64,000 nucleotides of DNA from Mesorhizobium terrae (GCF_008727715.1 NZ_CP044218.1:4481501-4545500), one strand, 5' to 3'. Shown: positions 28,106-36,699, counted from the first letter of the stretch. The notes: a model not told the origin generated them from the letters alone. Numbers and translations are program-made.

Positions 28106-28528
28106 TCAGCCCGCCAGCGCCGCCTTGATCTTCTCCGCGTTAGCCGCCAACACCTCGGGCTTCTCCATTCCTCCGGTATGCGGCTTCAACGGCACGCCTT
28201 CGAAGCGGGGGACGACATGAACATGCAGGTGGTAGACGGTCTGGCCCGAAGCCGGCTCGTTGAACTGCATGACGGTTACGCCGTCGGCTGCGAAAGCCTT
28301 TTTCACGGCATGGGCGATCTTCTGGGTGACGGCGAAGAGGGGGGCGAGCGTCGCCGGATCGGCGTCGAGCAGGTTGCGCGATGGCGCGCGCGGCACCACC
28401 AGCGTATGGCCTACCCCCTGCGGCATGACATCCATGAAGGCGATGACCGCATCGTCCTCATAGACGCGATGCGAAGGGATTTCGCCGCGCAGCAGCTTGG
28501 CGAAGATGTTGGTATCGTCATAGCTCAT
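28106..28528 (-). CDS. HIT family nucleotide-binding protein
   Basis: The 140-residue protein has the complete histidine triad HLHVHVV near residue 100, preceded by FNEPASGQTVYHL. The N-terminal pattern NIFAKLLRGEIPSHRVYEDD and PQGVGHTLVVPR is typical of HinT-like purine nucleotide phosphoramidases. It acts in the cytoplasm on adenosine phosphoramidate or adenylylated substrates; the physiological target is usually unknown. It is divergent from the SMR gene with 140 bases between them. Confidence 0.92.
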   Translation of the reverse strand: MSYDDTNIFAKLLRGEIPSHRVYEDDAVIAFMDVMPQGVGHTLVVPRAPSRNLLDADPATLAPLFAVTQKIAHAVKKAFAADGVTVMQFNEPASGQTVYHLHVHVVPRFEGVPLKPHTGGMEKPEVLAANAEKIKAALAG

Positions 28529-28569
28529 GACATGCCTCTCGTGCTGTTTTTACGGCCGGTGGTTGGATT

Positions 28570-28614
28570 CCGACATTTGTATCCCACTGGGACGATGGTT
28601 TGGGCAAATGTCGG
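28570..28614. promoter_or_regulatory. Inverted repeat between the HIT and SMR genes, candidate operator
   Basis: CCGACATTTG (28570-28579) and CAAATGTCGG (28605-28614) form a perfect 10-bp inverted repeat. A smaller palindrome, TCCCACTGGGA, lies inside it. The site is 55-99 bases before the SMR start codon and could bind a repressor. The guanidine-II loop pattern was checked and not found. No regulator gene is adjacent. Confidence 0.4.
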
Positions 28615-28668
28615 CGTCGAAGCTTCACTAGTCTATGCGTCGTTGCACGAAATCAGGCACCGGAAAAG

Positions 28669-29004
28669 ATGCTGCGAAACTATCTCTACCTCATCGTCGC
28701 GATCCTGTTCGAGGTGGTTGCCACCACCGCGCTCAAGGAGACGCAAGGGTTCACCCGGCTCGGGCCGTCGCTAGTCGTGGTGACGGGATATGCCTTCGCC
28801 TTCTATTTCCTGTCGCTGCCTTTGCGCACCATGCCGGTCGGCATTGTCTATGCGCTGTGGTGCGCGGCCGGCATCGTGCTCATCACCGCCATCGGCTGGA
28901 TCTGGTTTCGCCAGGCGCTCGATCTGCCGGCCGTGATCGGCATGGGGCTGATCATGGCAGGCGTAGTGGTGATCAATCTGTTTTCCAAGACGCTCGTCCA
29001 CTAG
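28669..29004 (+). CDS. Small multidrug resistance (SMR) transporter, EmrE/QacE type
   Basis: The 111-residue protein has four transmembrane helices. The membrane-buried glutamate required for proton coupling is Glu15 in LFEVVATTALKETQGFTR. The helix-4 pattern LDLPAVIGMGLIMAGVVVIN closely follows EmrE, so export of quaternary ammonium-like cations is more likely than guanidinium. ATG at 28669 gives the normal SMR length; an upstream in-frame ATG at 28600 would add a non-hydrophobic stretch. A perfect inverted repeat lies upstream and a palindromic hairpin downstream. Confidence 0.9.
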   Translation: MLRNYLYLIVAILFEVVATTALKETQGFTRLGPSLVVVTGYAFAFYFLSLPLRTMPVGIVYALWCAAGIVLITAIGWIWFRQALDLPAVIGMGLIMAGVVVINLFSKTLVH

Positions 29005-29050
29005 GACGTGTGAACGGTTAGGGTCCACATAAGGCGCGATCGGCCCCGAT

Positions 29051-29094
29051 TTACGTCATTCCGGGGCCGCGCAGCGGAACCCGGAATGACGTAA
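29051..29094. repeat. REP-like palindromic hairpin after the SMR gene
   Basis: TTACGTCATTCCGGG (29051-29065) pairs perfectly over 15 bases with CCCGGAATGACGTAA (29080-29094) around a GGCCGCGCAGCGGAA-type loop. Sequences of this kind are widespread intergenic palindromes in proteobacteria. It lies between the convergent SMR and FemAB-like genes and could stop transcription from both sides, although no T-tract follows. Confidence 0.75.
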
Positions 29095-29121
29095 TGAGAG
29101 TGACTTAGCCGTCTACGCGAT

Positions 29122-30333
29122 TTAATCCGCCACCGGCTCGCTTTTGCGGAATGGTGTGTGGTCGTCGAGATAATCGCCCATCGCCGCCACTTCACGGCGC
29201 TCGCGCGCCAGATAGTCGGCCACCGCGCGCCGCAGGCCCGGATGGGCGATGTAGTGCGCCGAATGAACCGTCACCGGCCGGTAGCCGCGGGCCAGCTTGT
29301 GCTCGCCTTGCGCGCCGGCCTCGACCACCTTCAGCTTGCGTTCGATCGCGAAGTCGATGGCCTGATGGTAGCAGACCTCGAAATGCAGGAAGGGATGGTC
29401 CTCGATACAGCCCCAGTTGCGCCCATAAAGCGTGTCGGAGCCGATGAAGTTGATCGCGCCGGCGATGTAGCGGCCATTGCGTTTGGCCATCACCAGCAGG
29501 ATGTCGTCTGCCATGCGTTCGCCGATCAGCGAGAAAAAGCGGCGGTTGAGATAGGGACGGCCCCATTTGCGCCCGCCGGTATCCATGTAGAAGGCGAAGA
29601 AATCGTCCCAGGCGCGTTCGGTGATGTCCTTGCCCGTCAGCCGCTCGATGGTGATGCCGTTACCCAGCGCTTCGCGGCGCTCCTTCTTCAGTGCCTTGCG
29701 CTTACGTGACGCCAGCGTGGCCAGGAAGTCGTCGTAGCAGCCATATCCTTCGTTGAAGAAATGGAACTGCTGGTCGGTGCGATGCAGGAAACCGGCGGCT
29801 TCCAGCGTTGCGACATCGTCTTCGCCGGCGAAAGTGACATGGGCCGACGACACGCCGAGCTGCTCGGTAACGAGCTTCAATCCCGCCGCCAGCCCGGCTT
29901 TTACGGTGCCTGCATCCTCGCCATGCGAGACCAGCAAACGAGGGCCGGTGGCCGGCGTGAACGGCACCGAGCATTGCAGCTTGGGATAATAGTGGCCGCC
30001 GGCGCGTTCGAACGCGTCGGCCCAGCCATGATCGAAGACATATTCACCCTGGCTGTGCGATTTTGCGTAGCAGGGCACCGCGCCCAGCAGCTTGCCGTCG
30101 GCTTCCAGGCGCAGGTGATGGCCCTGCCAGCCGGTGCGCGGCACGGCGCAGCCGGATTCTTCCAAAGCACTCAGGAAATCGAAGGAAACGAAAGGGTTAT
30201 AGCCGGCTTTCGATGTTCTGGTTGTGCCGAAAAAACCGTTCCATTCGTCGCGGGTGAAGGCGTTGATGCCGGCGGCTATGCGCACGGCATAGCCCGCCTC
30301 ATTGTGTTCGCCCGCGTCGTTGCCCTGGTCCAT
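29122..30333 (-). CDS. FemAB/GNAT-like N-acetyltransferase (DUF482 family)
   Basis: The 403-residue protein matches the family once called DUF482, a double GNAT-fold group related to FemAB peptidyltransferases. It contains WNGFFGTTRTSKAGYNPFVS near residue 32, YAKSHSQGEYVFDHGWADAF near 93, YYPKLQCSVPFTPATGPRLL, LASRKRKALKKERREAL near 210 and the C-terminal HEFC-like block HLEVCYHQAIDFAIERKL (here read as FLHFEVCYHQAIDFAIE). The substrate is unknown. It is cytoplasmic, with no signal or membrane segment. The next gene downstream on this strand is convergent SMR, so it is probably monocistronic. Confidence 0.85.
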   Translation of the reverse strand: MDQGNDAGEHNEAGYAVRIAAGINAFTRDEWNGFFGTTRTSKAGYNPFVSFDFLSALEESGCAVPRTGWQGHHLRLEADGKLLGAVPCYAKSHSQGEYVFDHGWADAFERAGGHYYPKLQCSVPFTPATGPRLLVSHGEDAGTVKAGLAAGLKLVTEQLGVSSAHVTFAGEDDVATLEAAGFLHRTDQQFHFFNEGYGCYDDFLATLASRKRKALKKERREALGNGITIERLTGKDITERAWDDFFAFYMDTGGRKWGRPYLNRRFFSLIGERMADDILLVMAKRNGRYIAGAINFIGSDTLYGRNWGCIEDHPFLHFEVCYHQAIDFAIERKLKVVEAGAQGEHKLARGYRPVTVHSAHYIAHPGLRRAVADYLARERREVAAMGDYLDDHTPFRKSEPVAD

Positions 30334-30375
30334 GGCCTGTTACTTATGGTCCATCGGGCCGGGTGCAAGATGCCA

Positions 30376-31104
30376 TCAAGCGATGCGGACGGGATCGGGT
30401 TCGAAACCCTCGAACGTCATCTGGTCGGCATATTTGAAGGTCAGATCGATGGCCGGCTGGTCGCGGATGGTCCAGGTGATCACCGGCATCGCCAGTTTTC
30501 CGCGCACGAAGGAGACGAAGCGGTTCGGCAGGTCTCCGGCGGCATAGGAAGTGAAGGCGATGCCGTGCGCCAGCATGGCAAAATGCGCCTCGATTTCGTG
30601 GTTGCCGGTGCCGTAAGCGGTCAAACCGCCGGGAATGCCGGGCGCCTCGGTCGAGAATTCACGGATCAGCCAGTGGTCGAACGACATGATGGCAACCTGG
30701 CCGTCATAACGCTTGAGCAGGCGCCCGACCGCCTTGACCAGACCGGCATCGTGACCGGGAACGCCCTTGATCTCGACCACCAGCGGCACGCGGCCGTCGA
30801 CGAGATCGAGCATTTCCTTCAGCGTCGGCGGATGGTCGCCGGTGCCACCGATGCGCAATTGTGCCATCTCGGCGGCGGTGCGCTGCCAGACGAAGCCTTC
30901 GGTGCCGGTCAGCCGGCGCAGATCGTCGTCGTGGATGACGATCGGCACGCCGTCGGCGCTGAGATGCACGTCGCATTCGATCGCATAACCGCGCTCGATG
31001 GCGGCGGAGAAGGCGGAAAGCGTGTTCTCCCAACGCTTGTTGTTGAGATCGTGAAAGCCGCGATGCGCGATCGGACGGGCGGTCAGCCAGGAAATGTCGG
31101 TCAT
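30376..31104 (-). CDS. Glycerophosphodiester phosphodiesterase
   Basis: The 242-residue cytoplasmic TIM-barrel enzyme hydrolyses glycerophosphodiesters to glycerol-3-phosphate and an alcohol. The active-site signature is present: AHRGFHDLNNKRWENTLSAF near residue 13, with catalytic His and Arg, then AIECDVHLSADGVPIVIHDD near 41 with the metal-binding Glu and Asp and the second His. Later VPLVVEIKG carries the conserved Glu and Lys. No signal peptide was seen, so it resembles UgpQ rather than the periplasmic GlpQ. It lies 12 bases downstream of the RidA gene and is probably cotranscribed with it. Confidence 0.9.
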   Translation of the reverse strand: MTDISWLTARPIAHRGFHDLNNKRWENTLSAFSAAIERGYAIECDVHLSADGVPIVIHDDDLRRLTGTEGFVWQRTAAEMAQLRIGGTGDHPPTLKEMLDLVDGRVPLVVEIKGVPGHDAGLVKAVGRLLKRYDGQVAIMSFDHWLIREFSTEAPGIPGGLTAYGTGNHEIEAHFAMLAHGIAFTSYAAGDLPNRFVSFVRGKLAMPVITWTIRDQPAIDLTFKYADQMTFEGFEPDPVRIA

Positions 31105-31116
31105 GATGGGCCCGGC

Positions 31117-31581
31117 TTACTCGACTTCCAGGATCGCTTCGATTTCGACCGGGGCGTTGAGCGGCAGCGAGGCGCTGCCCACGGCCGAGCGTGCGTGCTT
31201 GCCCTTGTCGCCGAGGACAGCCGCCAGAAGATCGGAAGCGCCATTGGCAACGAGGTGCTGTTCGACGAAATCCGGCGTCGAGGCGACGAAGACCGTGATC
31301 TTGACGATGCGGCGGATTTTTTCGAGGTCGCCGAGCGCGGCCTTGGCCTGCGCCAAAATGTTGACCGCGCAATATTTGGCGGCTTCCTTGCCGGTGGCGA
31401 CATCGACGTCGCGGCCGAGCAGTCCGGTGGCGACCAGCTTGCCATCCTTCAATGGCAACTGGCCGGCGGTGAGCAGAAGATTGCCGGAACGCGCGAACGG
31501 AACGTAGTTGGCGGCGGGTGCAGCGGCGGCCGGCAGGGTGATGCCGAGTTCGCTTAGCCGCTTTTCGATTGTTTCGCCCAT
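31117..31581 (-). CDS. RidA family protein (YjgF/YER057c/UK114)
   Basis: The 154-residue protein belongs to the longer RidA subfamily typical of rhizobia. It has ANYVPFARSGNLLLTAGQLP near residue 24, CAVNILAQAKAALGDLEKI near 91, and a late GSASLPLNAPVEIEAILEV. RidA proteins hydrolyse reactive enamine and imine intermediates of amino-acid metabolism; in this subfamily the catalytic arginine is not always retained and the activity is untested. It is the first gene of a two-gene unit with the glycerophosphodiesterase. Confidence 0.9.
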   Translation of the reverse strand: MGETIEKRLSELGITLPAAAAPAANYVPFARSGNLLLTAGQLPLKDGKLVATGLLGRDVDVATGKEAAKYCAVNILAQAKAALGDLEKIRRIVKITVFVASTPDFVEQHLVANGASDLLAAVLGDKGKHARSAVGSASLPLNAPVEIEAILEVE

Positions 31582-31719
31582 GGTAATTCCTTATTGCTTG
31601 AACGTGCCGGCGTCGGCTGGGTCGAACCTGCAATGTTTGACACGCTTCCGCCACGACTTTTTTCGATGTCGATCATCTTTCGTGCGGCATGCCGTCAGCC
31701 GCGCCGACCGGAGCCGCCC

Positions 31720-32553
31720 ATGCGCGTCACGCGCCTTTTCCAGAGTGCCCTTCTGCTCTCCGCAGTGCTGCCGGCGGTGCCTGCCTTCGCCGTGCCAACG
31801 CTGCAGCCGCACCGCGCCGTCTATGACCTGGCGCTGAACAAGGCTTCCGACCGGTCCGGCATCACCGGGCTGTCCGGCCGCATGGTCTATGAATTCAACG
31901 GCTCGCCCTGCGAAGGCTATACGGTGAAGTTCCGCTTCGTCACGCAGATCGCGACGAACGACAACACCAGGCTGACCGACCAGCAGACGACCACCTTCGA
32001 GGACGCGCAGGGCAAGACCTTCTCCTTCGTGACGAAATCCTTTGTCGACCAGAACCTCGACAAGGAAGTGAAGGGTACCGCCACCAAGGAAGCCAAGGAC
32101 CTCAAGGTCGAGCTCGACAGGCCGGACAAGAAGACGCTGGAACTGAAACTCACCCAGTTTCCGACCCAGCATCTGGTGGAATTGATCGGCAAGGCCGAGA
32201 AGGGCGAAACCTTCTATGAAACCAACCTGTTCGACGGTTCCGATGCCGCCGACAAGGTGATGACCACGACCGTGGTGGTCGGAAAGCCGTCGACCGTTGC
32301 AACCGACGATCCGGAGCGGCCGGCGCTCGCCAGCTTCGCCAAGGACAAATACTGGCCCGTCGACATTGCCTATTTCGACGAGACCAACAAGGAGAGCGGC
32401 GAGGAGCTGCCGGAATACCGCATCTCCTTCAAGCTGCATGAAAACGGCCTGACGCGCGACCTGACGATGGATTACGGCGACTTCTCGATGACCGGCAAGC
32501 TCGTCAACCTGTCGCTGTTCGATCTGCCGGCTCAGAAGCCCTGCAACCAGTAG
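31720..32553 (+). CDS. eipB: Cell envelope integrity protein EipB (DUF1849)
   Basis: ATG at 31720 gives a 277-residue precursor with a clear signal peptide (LFQSALLLSAVLPAVPAFA). Earlier in-frame ATGs would place the signal inside the protein. The mature chain has the DUF1849 pattern: HRAVYDLALNKASDRSGITG, GRMVYEFNGSPCEGYTV, FYETNLFDGSDAADKVM, EYRISFKLHENG. The two cysteines, Cys64 and Cys275, match the conserved disulfide pair of Brucella EipB, a periplasmic spiral beta-barrel protein needed for envelope integrity. It is divergent from ridA. Confidence 0.93.
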   Translation: MRVTRLFQSALLLSAVLPAVPAFAVPTLQPHRAVYDLALNKASDRSGITGLSGRMVYEFNGSPCEGYTVKFRFVTQIATNDNTRLTDQQTTTFEDAQGKTFSFVTKSFVDQNLDKEVKGTATKEAKDLKVELDRPDKKTLELKLTQFPTQHLVELIGKAEKGETFYETNLFDGSDAADKVMTTTVVVGKPSTVATDDPERPALASFAKDKYWPVDIAYFDETNKESGEELPEYRISFKLHENGLTRDLTMDYGDFSMTGKLVNLSLFDLPAQKPCNQ

Positions 32554-32572
32554 CGGGCGTCGCGGCCGGCTC

Positions 32573-32851
32573 ATGGCTGTCTATGTCGATGCGGCGATAT
32601 GGAAGTGGGCAGGGCACCGCTGGTGCCATCTCATGGCCGACGATACCGACGAACTGCACCGGTTCGCCGCCGAGCTCGGCGTCAAACGCTCGTCCTATCA
32701 GGGGCCGCCCAAGACATCGGCTCCACACTACGATATTACTGGCTTCGAACGCGATCGCGCCGTCCGTCTCGGCGCCGTCGAGTGCAGCCGCGAGGAGATC
32801 GTCGCGATTTTCCGGCGCGTGCGGATCAGGAACGGGAAGGTGAGAAAATGA
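32573..32851 (+). CDS. DUF4031 domain protein
   Basis: The 92-residue protein begins MAVYVDAAIWKWAGHRWCHL and contains MADDTDELHRFAAELGVKRS and APHYDITGFERDRAVRLGAV, the pattern of DUF4031. The function is unknown. It starts 19 bases after eipB and overlaps the lysE-type gene by four bases (ATGA), so the three genes are probably cotranscribed. Confidence 0.88.
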   Translation: MAVYVDAAIWKWAGHRWCHLMADDTDELHRFAAELGVKRSSYQGPPKTSAPHYDITGFERDRAVRLGAVECSREEIVAIFRRVRIRNGKVRK

Positions 32852-33459
32852 CGCCGACAGCATTGCTTGCCTATTGCATGGCCGCCACGCTGGCGGCGAT
32901 GACGCCCGGTCCGGCGATGTTCGCCGTCATCACCAATGGCGTTACGCGCGGCTTCATGCGCGCTTTCACGACCGGTCTCGGCGTGGCGGCAGGCGATGCT
33001 GTGCTGGTTACGCTGGCTTTGCTTGGCCTGGTCGCCTTGGCGCAGACCTTCGAATGGGTTTTTCTCGTCGTTAAATATGCGGGCGCGGCCTATCTGGTCT
33101 ATCTCGGCATCAGGATGTGGCGAGCGGCGGCTGCCAGCGCCGACGAAAGCGGCAAGGGGGAGACGCGGTTTGCGCGCTCCTTCTTCCTCGGCGCGTCCAT
33201 CGCGCTCGGCAATCCCAAGGCTATCCTGTTCCATGCCTCGATCATGCCGCTGATCCTCAACCTCAACACCATGACCTTCGCCGACGGCGTTCTGGTCGTG
33301 GCCGTGGTGATCTCGGTCAACATCCTCACCATGGGCTTTTACGCGGCCTTGTCCGGGCGCGCCTCGCGCTGGTTCCGGGTGCCGTCGCGCATGCGGCTGA
33401 TGAACCGCGTGGCCGGCGGCGCCATGATCGGCACCGGAGCATTGATCGCCGCGCGTTGA
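32848..33459 (+). CDS. LysE family amino-acid exporter
   Basis: The 203-residue membrane protein has six hydrophobic segments. The LysE/RhtB signature is visible near the start (MTPGPAMFAVITNGVTRGFM), followed by GLGVAAGDAVLVTLALLGL, VKYAGAAYLVYLGIRMW and FFLGASIALGNPKAILFHAS. It probably exports an amino acid or homoserine lactone-type compound; the substrate cannot be told. ATG at 32848 overlaps the DUF4031 stop. Confidence 0.9.
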   Translation: MTPTALLAYCMAATLAAMTPGPAMFAVITNGVTRGFMRAFTTGLGVAAGDAVLVTLALLGLVALAQTFEWVFLVVKYAGAAYLVYLGIRMWRAAAASADESGKGETRFARSFFLGASIALGNPKAILFHASIMPLILNLNTMTFADGVLVVAVVISVNILTMGFYAALSGRASRWFRVPSRMRLMNRVAGGAMIGTGALIAAR

Positions 33460-33702
33460 GATGAAGGCGAACAGCACGTCGATCGGGATCGGGGTCTTCT
33501 ACGGCGCCGGCCGGACCCATGCGCATCTGTAGAATGTCGGCAGAAACCCGTCCTTGAGATGGTGAAATAGCCAATAGAATCAAAATTCATGCGGGATTTG
33601 ATTTCAGGGCCGGCTAATGCAGGTTTCGTGTACGTTTTTGCCAAGCGCGAACTGTTGCGCCAATGCCGTCGCCGGCACATGGCCGGTTTTTGGCGCTATC
33701 GC

Positions 33703-33730
33703 TTGCTTTTGCGCTGCAACACGGTTATAG
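33703..33730 (+). promoter_or_regulatory. Candidate promoter of rpsB
   Basis: TTGCTT (33703-33708) and TTATAG (33725-33730) are separated by 16 bases and lie about 160 bases before rpsB. The interval 33460-33892 has no convincing gene; a 99-codon frame there looks random. The leader downstream of this site carries two short hairpins. The match is by eye only. Confidence 0.4.
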
Positions 33731-33812
33731 GCGCGACCATTCCACACACGGGTTTTGGTGTCTGTCCGGGAGAAATCCGGCTGAAACCTCCGGTGGCGGT
33801 CAAGGCGAACCC

Positions 33813-33852
33813 CGAAAAGCGACATGCTTTCGATCCGGTTTTCCCAAAACCG
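33813..33852 (+). promoter_or_regulatory. Two short hairpins in the rpsB leader
   Basis: CGAAAAGC and TGCTTTCG (33813-33832) form a stem with one bulge. CGGTTTT (33836-33842) and AAAACCG (33846-33852) form a second perfect stem with a CCC loop, ending 40 bases before the rpsB start. Ribosomal protein leaders are often the target of autoregulation, so S2 control here is possible but unproven. Confidence 0.35.
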
Positions 33853-33892
33853 TCAAATGCCCGTGGAGGTCAACCGGAAAGGAACTAAAAGA

Positions 33893-34678
33893 ATGGCTCT
33901 GCCAGATTTCAGCATGCGTCAGCTTCTCGAAGCTGGTGCTCACTTCGGCCACCAGACCCACCGCTGGAACCCGAAGATGGCGCCCTACATCTACGGCGCC
34001 CGCAACAACGTCCACATCATCGACCTGTCGCAGACGGTGCCGCTGCTGCACCAGGCGCTCAAGCAGGTTTCCGACACCGTCGCCCGCGGCGGCCGTGTGC
34101 TGTTCGTCGGCACCAAGCGCCAGGCTTCGGACATCGTTGCCGATGCGGCCCAGCGTTCGGCCCAGTATTACGTCAACTCGCGTTGGCTCGGCGGCATGCT
34201 GACCAACTGGAAGACGATCTCGAACTCGATCCAGCGTCTGCGCAAGCTCGACGACCTGCTCTCCGGCGGCGAAGCCCAGGGCTTCACCAAGAAGGAGCGC
34301 CTGAACCTCGACCGTGAGCGCGAGAAGCTCAACAAGGCTCTCGGCGGCATCAAGGACATGGGCTCGACCCCGGATCTGATGTTCGTGATCGACACCAACA
34401 AGGAAGCGAACGCGATTCTCGAGGCCAAGCGCCTCGGCATTCCGGTCGTCGCCATCATCGATTCGAACTGCGATCCGGACAAGATCGACTTCCCGATCCC
34501 CGGCAATGACGACGCCGCCCGCGCGATCCAGCTCTATTGCGACCTGATCGCCAAGGCTGCCATCGACGGCATCGCCCGTCAGCAGGGCGCGCTCGGCGTC
34601 GACGTCGGCGCTTCGGCGGAAGCTCCGGTCGAGCCGGCTCTCGGCGAGACCCCGGCCGGCGAAACCCCGGAAGCCTAA
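33893..34678 (+). CDS. rpsB: 30S ribosomal protein S2
   Basis: ATG at 33893, behind GGAAAGGAACTAAAAGA, gives 261 residues starting [20 protein letters not shown], the standard S2 N-terminus. Other markers are [40 protein letters not shown] and [19 protein letters not shown]. It has the Ala/Pro/Glu-rich C-terminal tail common in alphaproteobacteria ([19 protein letters not shown]). S2 binds late to the small subunit and is needed for S1 binding. It is followed by tsf, as in most bacteria. Confidence 0.97.
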   Translation: MALPDFSMRQLLEAGAHFGHQTHRWNPKMAPYIYGARNNVHIIDLSQTVPLLHQALKQVSDTVARGGRVLFVGTKRQASDIVADAAQRSAQYYVNSRWLGGMLTNWKTISNSIQRLRKLDDLLSGGEAQGFTKKERLNLDREREKLNKALGGIKDMGSTPDLMFVIDTNKEANAILEAKRLGIPVVAIIDSNCDPDKIDFPIPGNDDAARAIQLYCDLIAKAAIDGIARQQGALGVDVGASAEAPVEPALGETPAGETPEA

Positions 34679-34798
34679 GCAGGAAGGCCGCTTCAGGCCT
34701 TCATCAATTTCATATCTTGGCGCGTTAAGCGCTTGAATGCGGCGCATCATCGAAAGTTCGATGGTGCGCCAGCCCTATTGCGAAACAAAGAGGCGACA

Positions 34799-35719
34799 AT
34801 GAGCATTTCAGCAGCACAGGTCAAAGAACTGCGCGACCTCACCGGCGCGGGCATGATGGACTGCAAGGCGGCCCTGGCCGAGACCAACGGCGATATGGAA
34901 GCGGCGGTCGACTGGCTGCGCAAGAAGGGCATTGCCAAGGCCGACAAGAAGGCCGGCCGCACCGCGGCTGAAGGCCTGATCGGTGTCGACGCCGGCGTGC
35001 GCGAAGCCGCGGTCGTCGAAGTCAATTCCGAGACCGATTTCGTGGCGCGCAACGACGCCTTCCAGCAGATCGTCGCCAACGTCTCCAAGGTCGCGCTGGC
35101 CTATGGCAAGACCGAAGCCGTCGCCAATGCCAAATATCCGGGCTCCGACAAGAGCGTCACCGACACGATCAAGGACGCGGTCGGCACCATCGGCGAAAAC
35201 CTCGGCTTCCGTCGTTCCGACAAGCTGACCGTCTCGCAGGGTGCGGTCGCCACCTACATCCACAACGCCGTTGCCGACAATCTCGGCAAGCTAGGCGTTC
35301 TGGTCGCCATCGAGACCGCCGGCGACGCGCACAAGGCCAGCGCCTTTGCCCGTCAGGTTGCCATGCATGTCGCGGCCACCAACCCGCAGTCGCTCGACAT
35401 CGACGCCCTCGACCCGGCCGCCATCGAGCGCGAGAAGGCGATCTTCTCCGACCAGGCGCGCGCTTCGGGCAAGCCGGAAAACATCATCGAGAAGATGGTC
35501 GAAGGCCGCCTGCGCAAGTTCTACGAGGAAGTCGTGCTGCTCAAGCAGGCCTTCGTGCTGAACCCCGACGTCACTGTCGAGCAGGCGCTGAAGGAAGCCG
35601 AGAAGGAAATCGGCGCGCCGGCGAAGATCACCGCCTATCTGCGCTTTGCACTCGGCGAAGGCATCGAGAAGGAAGAGACCGATTTCGCCGCCGAAGTCGC
35701 GGCAGCGGTCAAGAAGTAA
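34799..35719 (+). CDS. tsf: Elongation factor Ts
   Basis: ATG at 34799 gives a 306-residue guanine nucleotide exchange factor for EF-Tu. The N-terminal UBA-like domain ([20 protein letters not shown]) and the TDFVARN motif ([14 protein letters not shown] near residue 80), which contacts EF-Tu, are intact. The gap from rpsB has a GAAGGCC/GGCCTTC hairpin (34684-34703) without a clear T-tract. In most relatives pyrH follows directly; here a LysR-headed module intervenes. Confidence 0.97.
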   Translation: MSISAAQVKELRDLTGAGMMDCKAALAETNGDMEAAVDWLRKKGIAKADKKAGRTAAEGLIGVDAGVREAAVVEVNSETDFVARNDAFQQIVANVSKVALAYGKTEAVANAKYPGSDKSVTDTIKDAVGTIGENLGFRRSDKLTVSQGAVATYIHNAVADNLGKLGVLVAIETAGDAHKASAFARQVAMHVAATNPQSLDIDALDPAAIEREKAIFSDQARASGKPENIIEKMVEGRLRKFYEEVVLLKQAFVLNPDVTVEQALKEAEKEIGAPAKITAYLRFALGEGIEKEETDFAAEVAAAVKK

Positions 35720-35737
35720 TCTCTGGAAGCTTTGCTT

Positions 35738-36667
35738 CTAAGCCATTGATCGGCCGGGTGTCCGCGAGGATGCCCGGCCGATTTCTTGTGCGGTGTCGAT
35801 GAAGGCGCGCAGTTTCGGCGCCATCGCCGCGCGGCGTGGGAAATAGAGGAACAGCCCCGGCTCCTCGACGGAGGTTTCCCGTAAAACCTCGATCAGCCGG
35901 CCAGCCTCGATATCGGGGCGCATCAGCGGCTCCAGCCCGTAGACCAGCCCGACGCCGGCAACGGCGAGATCGCGGGCCGACATCTGTTCGGTGACTACGG
36001 CCGTGCCGCGCGTGGCCACGCTCACATCCTTGCCGTCCACCATCAGATCCCAGCGATAGAGCGCGCCCGAGCGCAGCAGCCGGTAGCCGACGCAGTTGTG
36101 ATTGGCGAGGTCGTCGGCGCTGCGCGGTTTGCCGTGGCGGCCGATATAGGCAGGCGAGGCGACGATTGCCGTGCGGAACGGCGGCGTCAGCCGCACCGTT
36201 ACCATGTCCTGCGCGATCATCTCGCCCAGCCGCACACCCGCATCGAAACCTTCGCCGACAATGTCGGTCAGCCGCTCGTCGGTGAAGATCTCGACGGTCA
36301 CGTCCGGATAGCGTTCGGCCATGGCGGACAGCACCGGCATCAGCGCCATGGTCAGCGCCACGCGCGAGGTGTTGATGCGCAAAAGCCCGCCGACACGGCC
36401 TTTCACGGCGCGGATGCGCTCCAGGCGCTCGGCGATGTCGTCAAGGGCCGGGCCGGCGGTGGCGAGCAGCGCGTGGCCGGCTTCCGTCAGCGCGACGGAG
36501 CGCGTGGTGCGGGCAAAAAGCGGTTGACCGATGCGCTCCTCGACCAGCCGCACGGCATGGCTCACCGCCGAAGGGCTCATGCCGAGCGCGGCGGCGGCCG
36601 GAGCGAAACCGCCGCGCCGGGCGACGGCGATGATGACGGGCAGGTGGCTGAGCAGGTCGCGATCCAT
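35738..36667 (-). CDS. LysR family transcriptional regulator
   Basis: The 309-residue protein has an N-terminal winged helix-turn-helix (GGFAPAAAALGMSPSAVSHA near residue 19, RIGQPLFARTTRSVALTEAG near 46). A periplasmic-binding-protein-like effector domain follows (VTVEIFTDERLTDIVGEGFD, GFDAGVRLGEMIAQDMV). It is divergently oriented to the SDR gene with 99 bases between them, the usual arrangement for a LysR regulator acting on its neighbours. The effector is unknown. Together with the SDR, NTF2-like and aldo-keto reductase genes it forms a module inserted between tsf and pyrH. Confidence 0.93.
   Translation of the reverse strand: MDRDLLSHLPVIIAVARRGGFAPAAAALGMSPSAVSHAVRLVEERIGQPLFARTTRSVALTEAGHALLATAGPALDDIAERLERIRAVKGRVGGLLRINTSRVALTMALMPVLSAMAERYPDVTVEIFTDERLTDIVGEGFDAGVRLGEMIAQDMVTVRLTPPFRTAIVASPAYIGRHGKPRSADDLANHNCVGYRLLRSGALYRWDLMVDGKDVSVATRGTAVVTEQMSARDLAVAGVGLVYGLEPLMRPDIEAGRLIEVLRETSVEEPGLFLYFPRRAAMAPKLRAFIDTAQEIGRASSRTPGRSMA
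35748..35786 (+). terminator. Terminator of rpsB-tsf, overlapping the lysR-type 3' end
   Basis: ATCGGCCGGG (35748-35757) pairs perfectly with CCCGGCCGAT (35772-35781), followed by TTCTT. It starts 28 bases after the tsf stop. The hairpin lies inside the last codons of the opposing LysR-type gene, so that coding sequence doubles as terminator. Confidence 0.75.
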
Positions 36668-36677
36668 TCATGAACGA

Positions 36678-36699
36678 TATCGCATAGTGCATGCGGATA
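36678..36699. promoter_or_regulatory. Candidate LysR operator between the regulator and the SDR gene
   Basis: CGCAT (36681-36685) and ATGCG (36691-36695) form an inverted repeat around AGTGC, extended imperfectly to TATC...GGATA. It has the dyad shape and spacing of LysR-type recognition boxes and lies in the divergent intergenic region, 11 bases from the regulator's start codon. Inference from position and symmetry only. Confidence 0.45.

Noticed and set aside
28529..28668. Guanidine-II (mini-ykkC) riboswitch upstream of the SMR gene
   Set aside because: An ACGA occurs at 28593, but it is not closed by the required GG/CC stem and there is no second ACGR hairpin. The transporter is also of EmrE rather than guanidine type.
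29761..31557. A 598-codon plus-strand open frame
   Set aside because: It is antisense to three good minus-strand genes (FemAB-like, glycerophosphodiesterase, RidA) and matches nothing.
33589..33888. A 99-codon forward frame before rpsB
   Set aside because: It has a random-looking composition, no ribosome site, and covers the likely rpsB promoter and leader.
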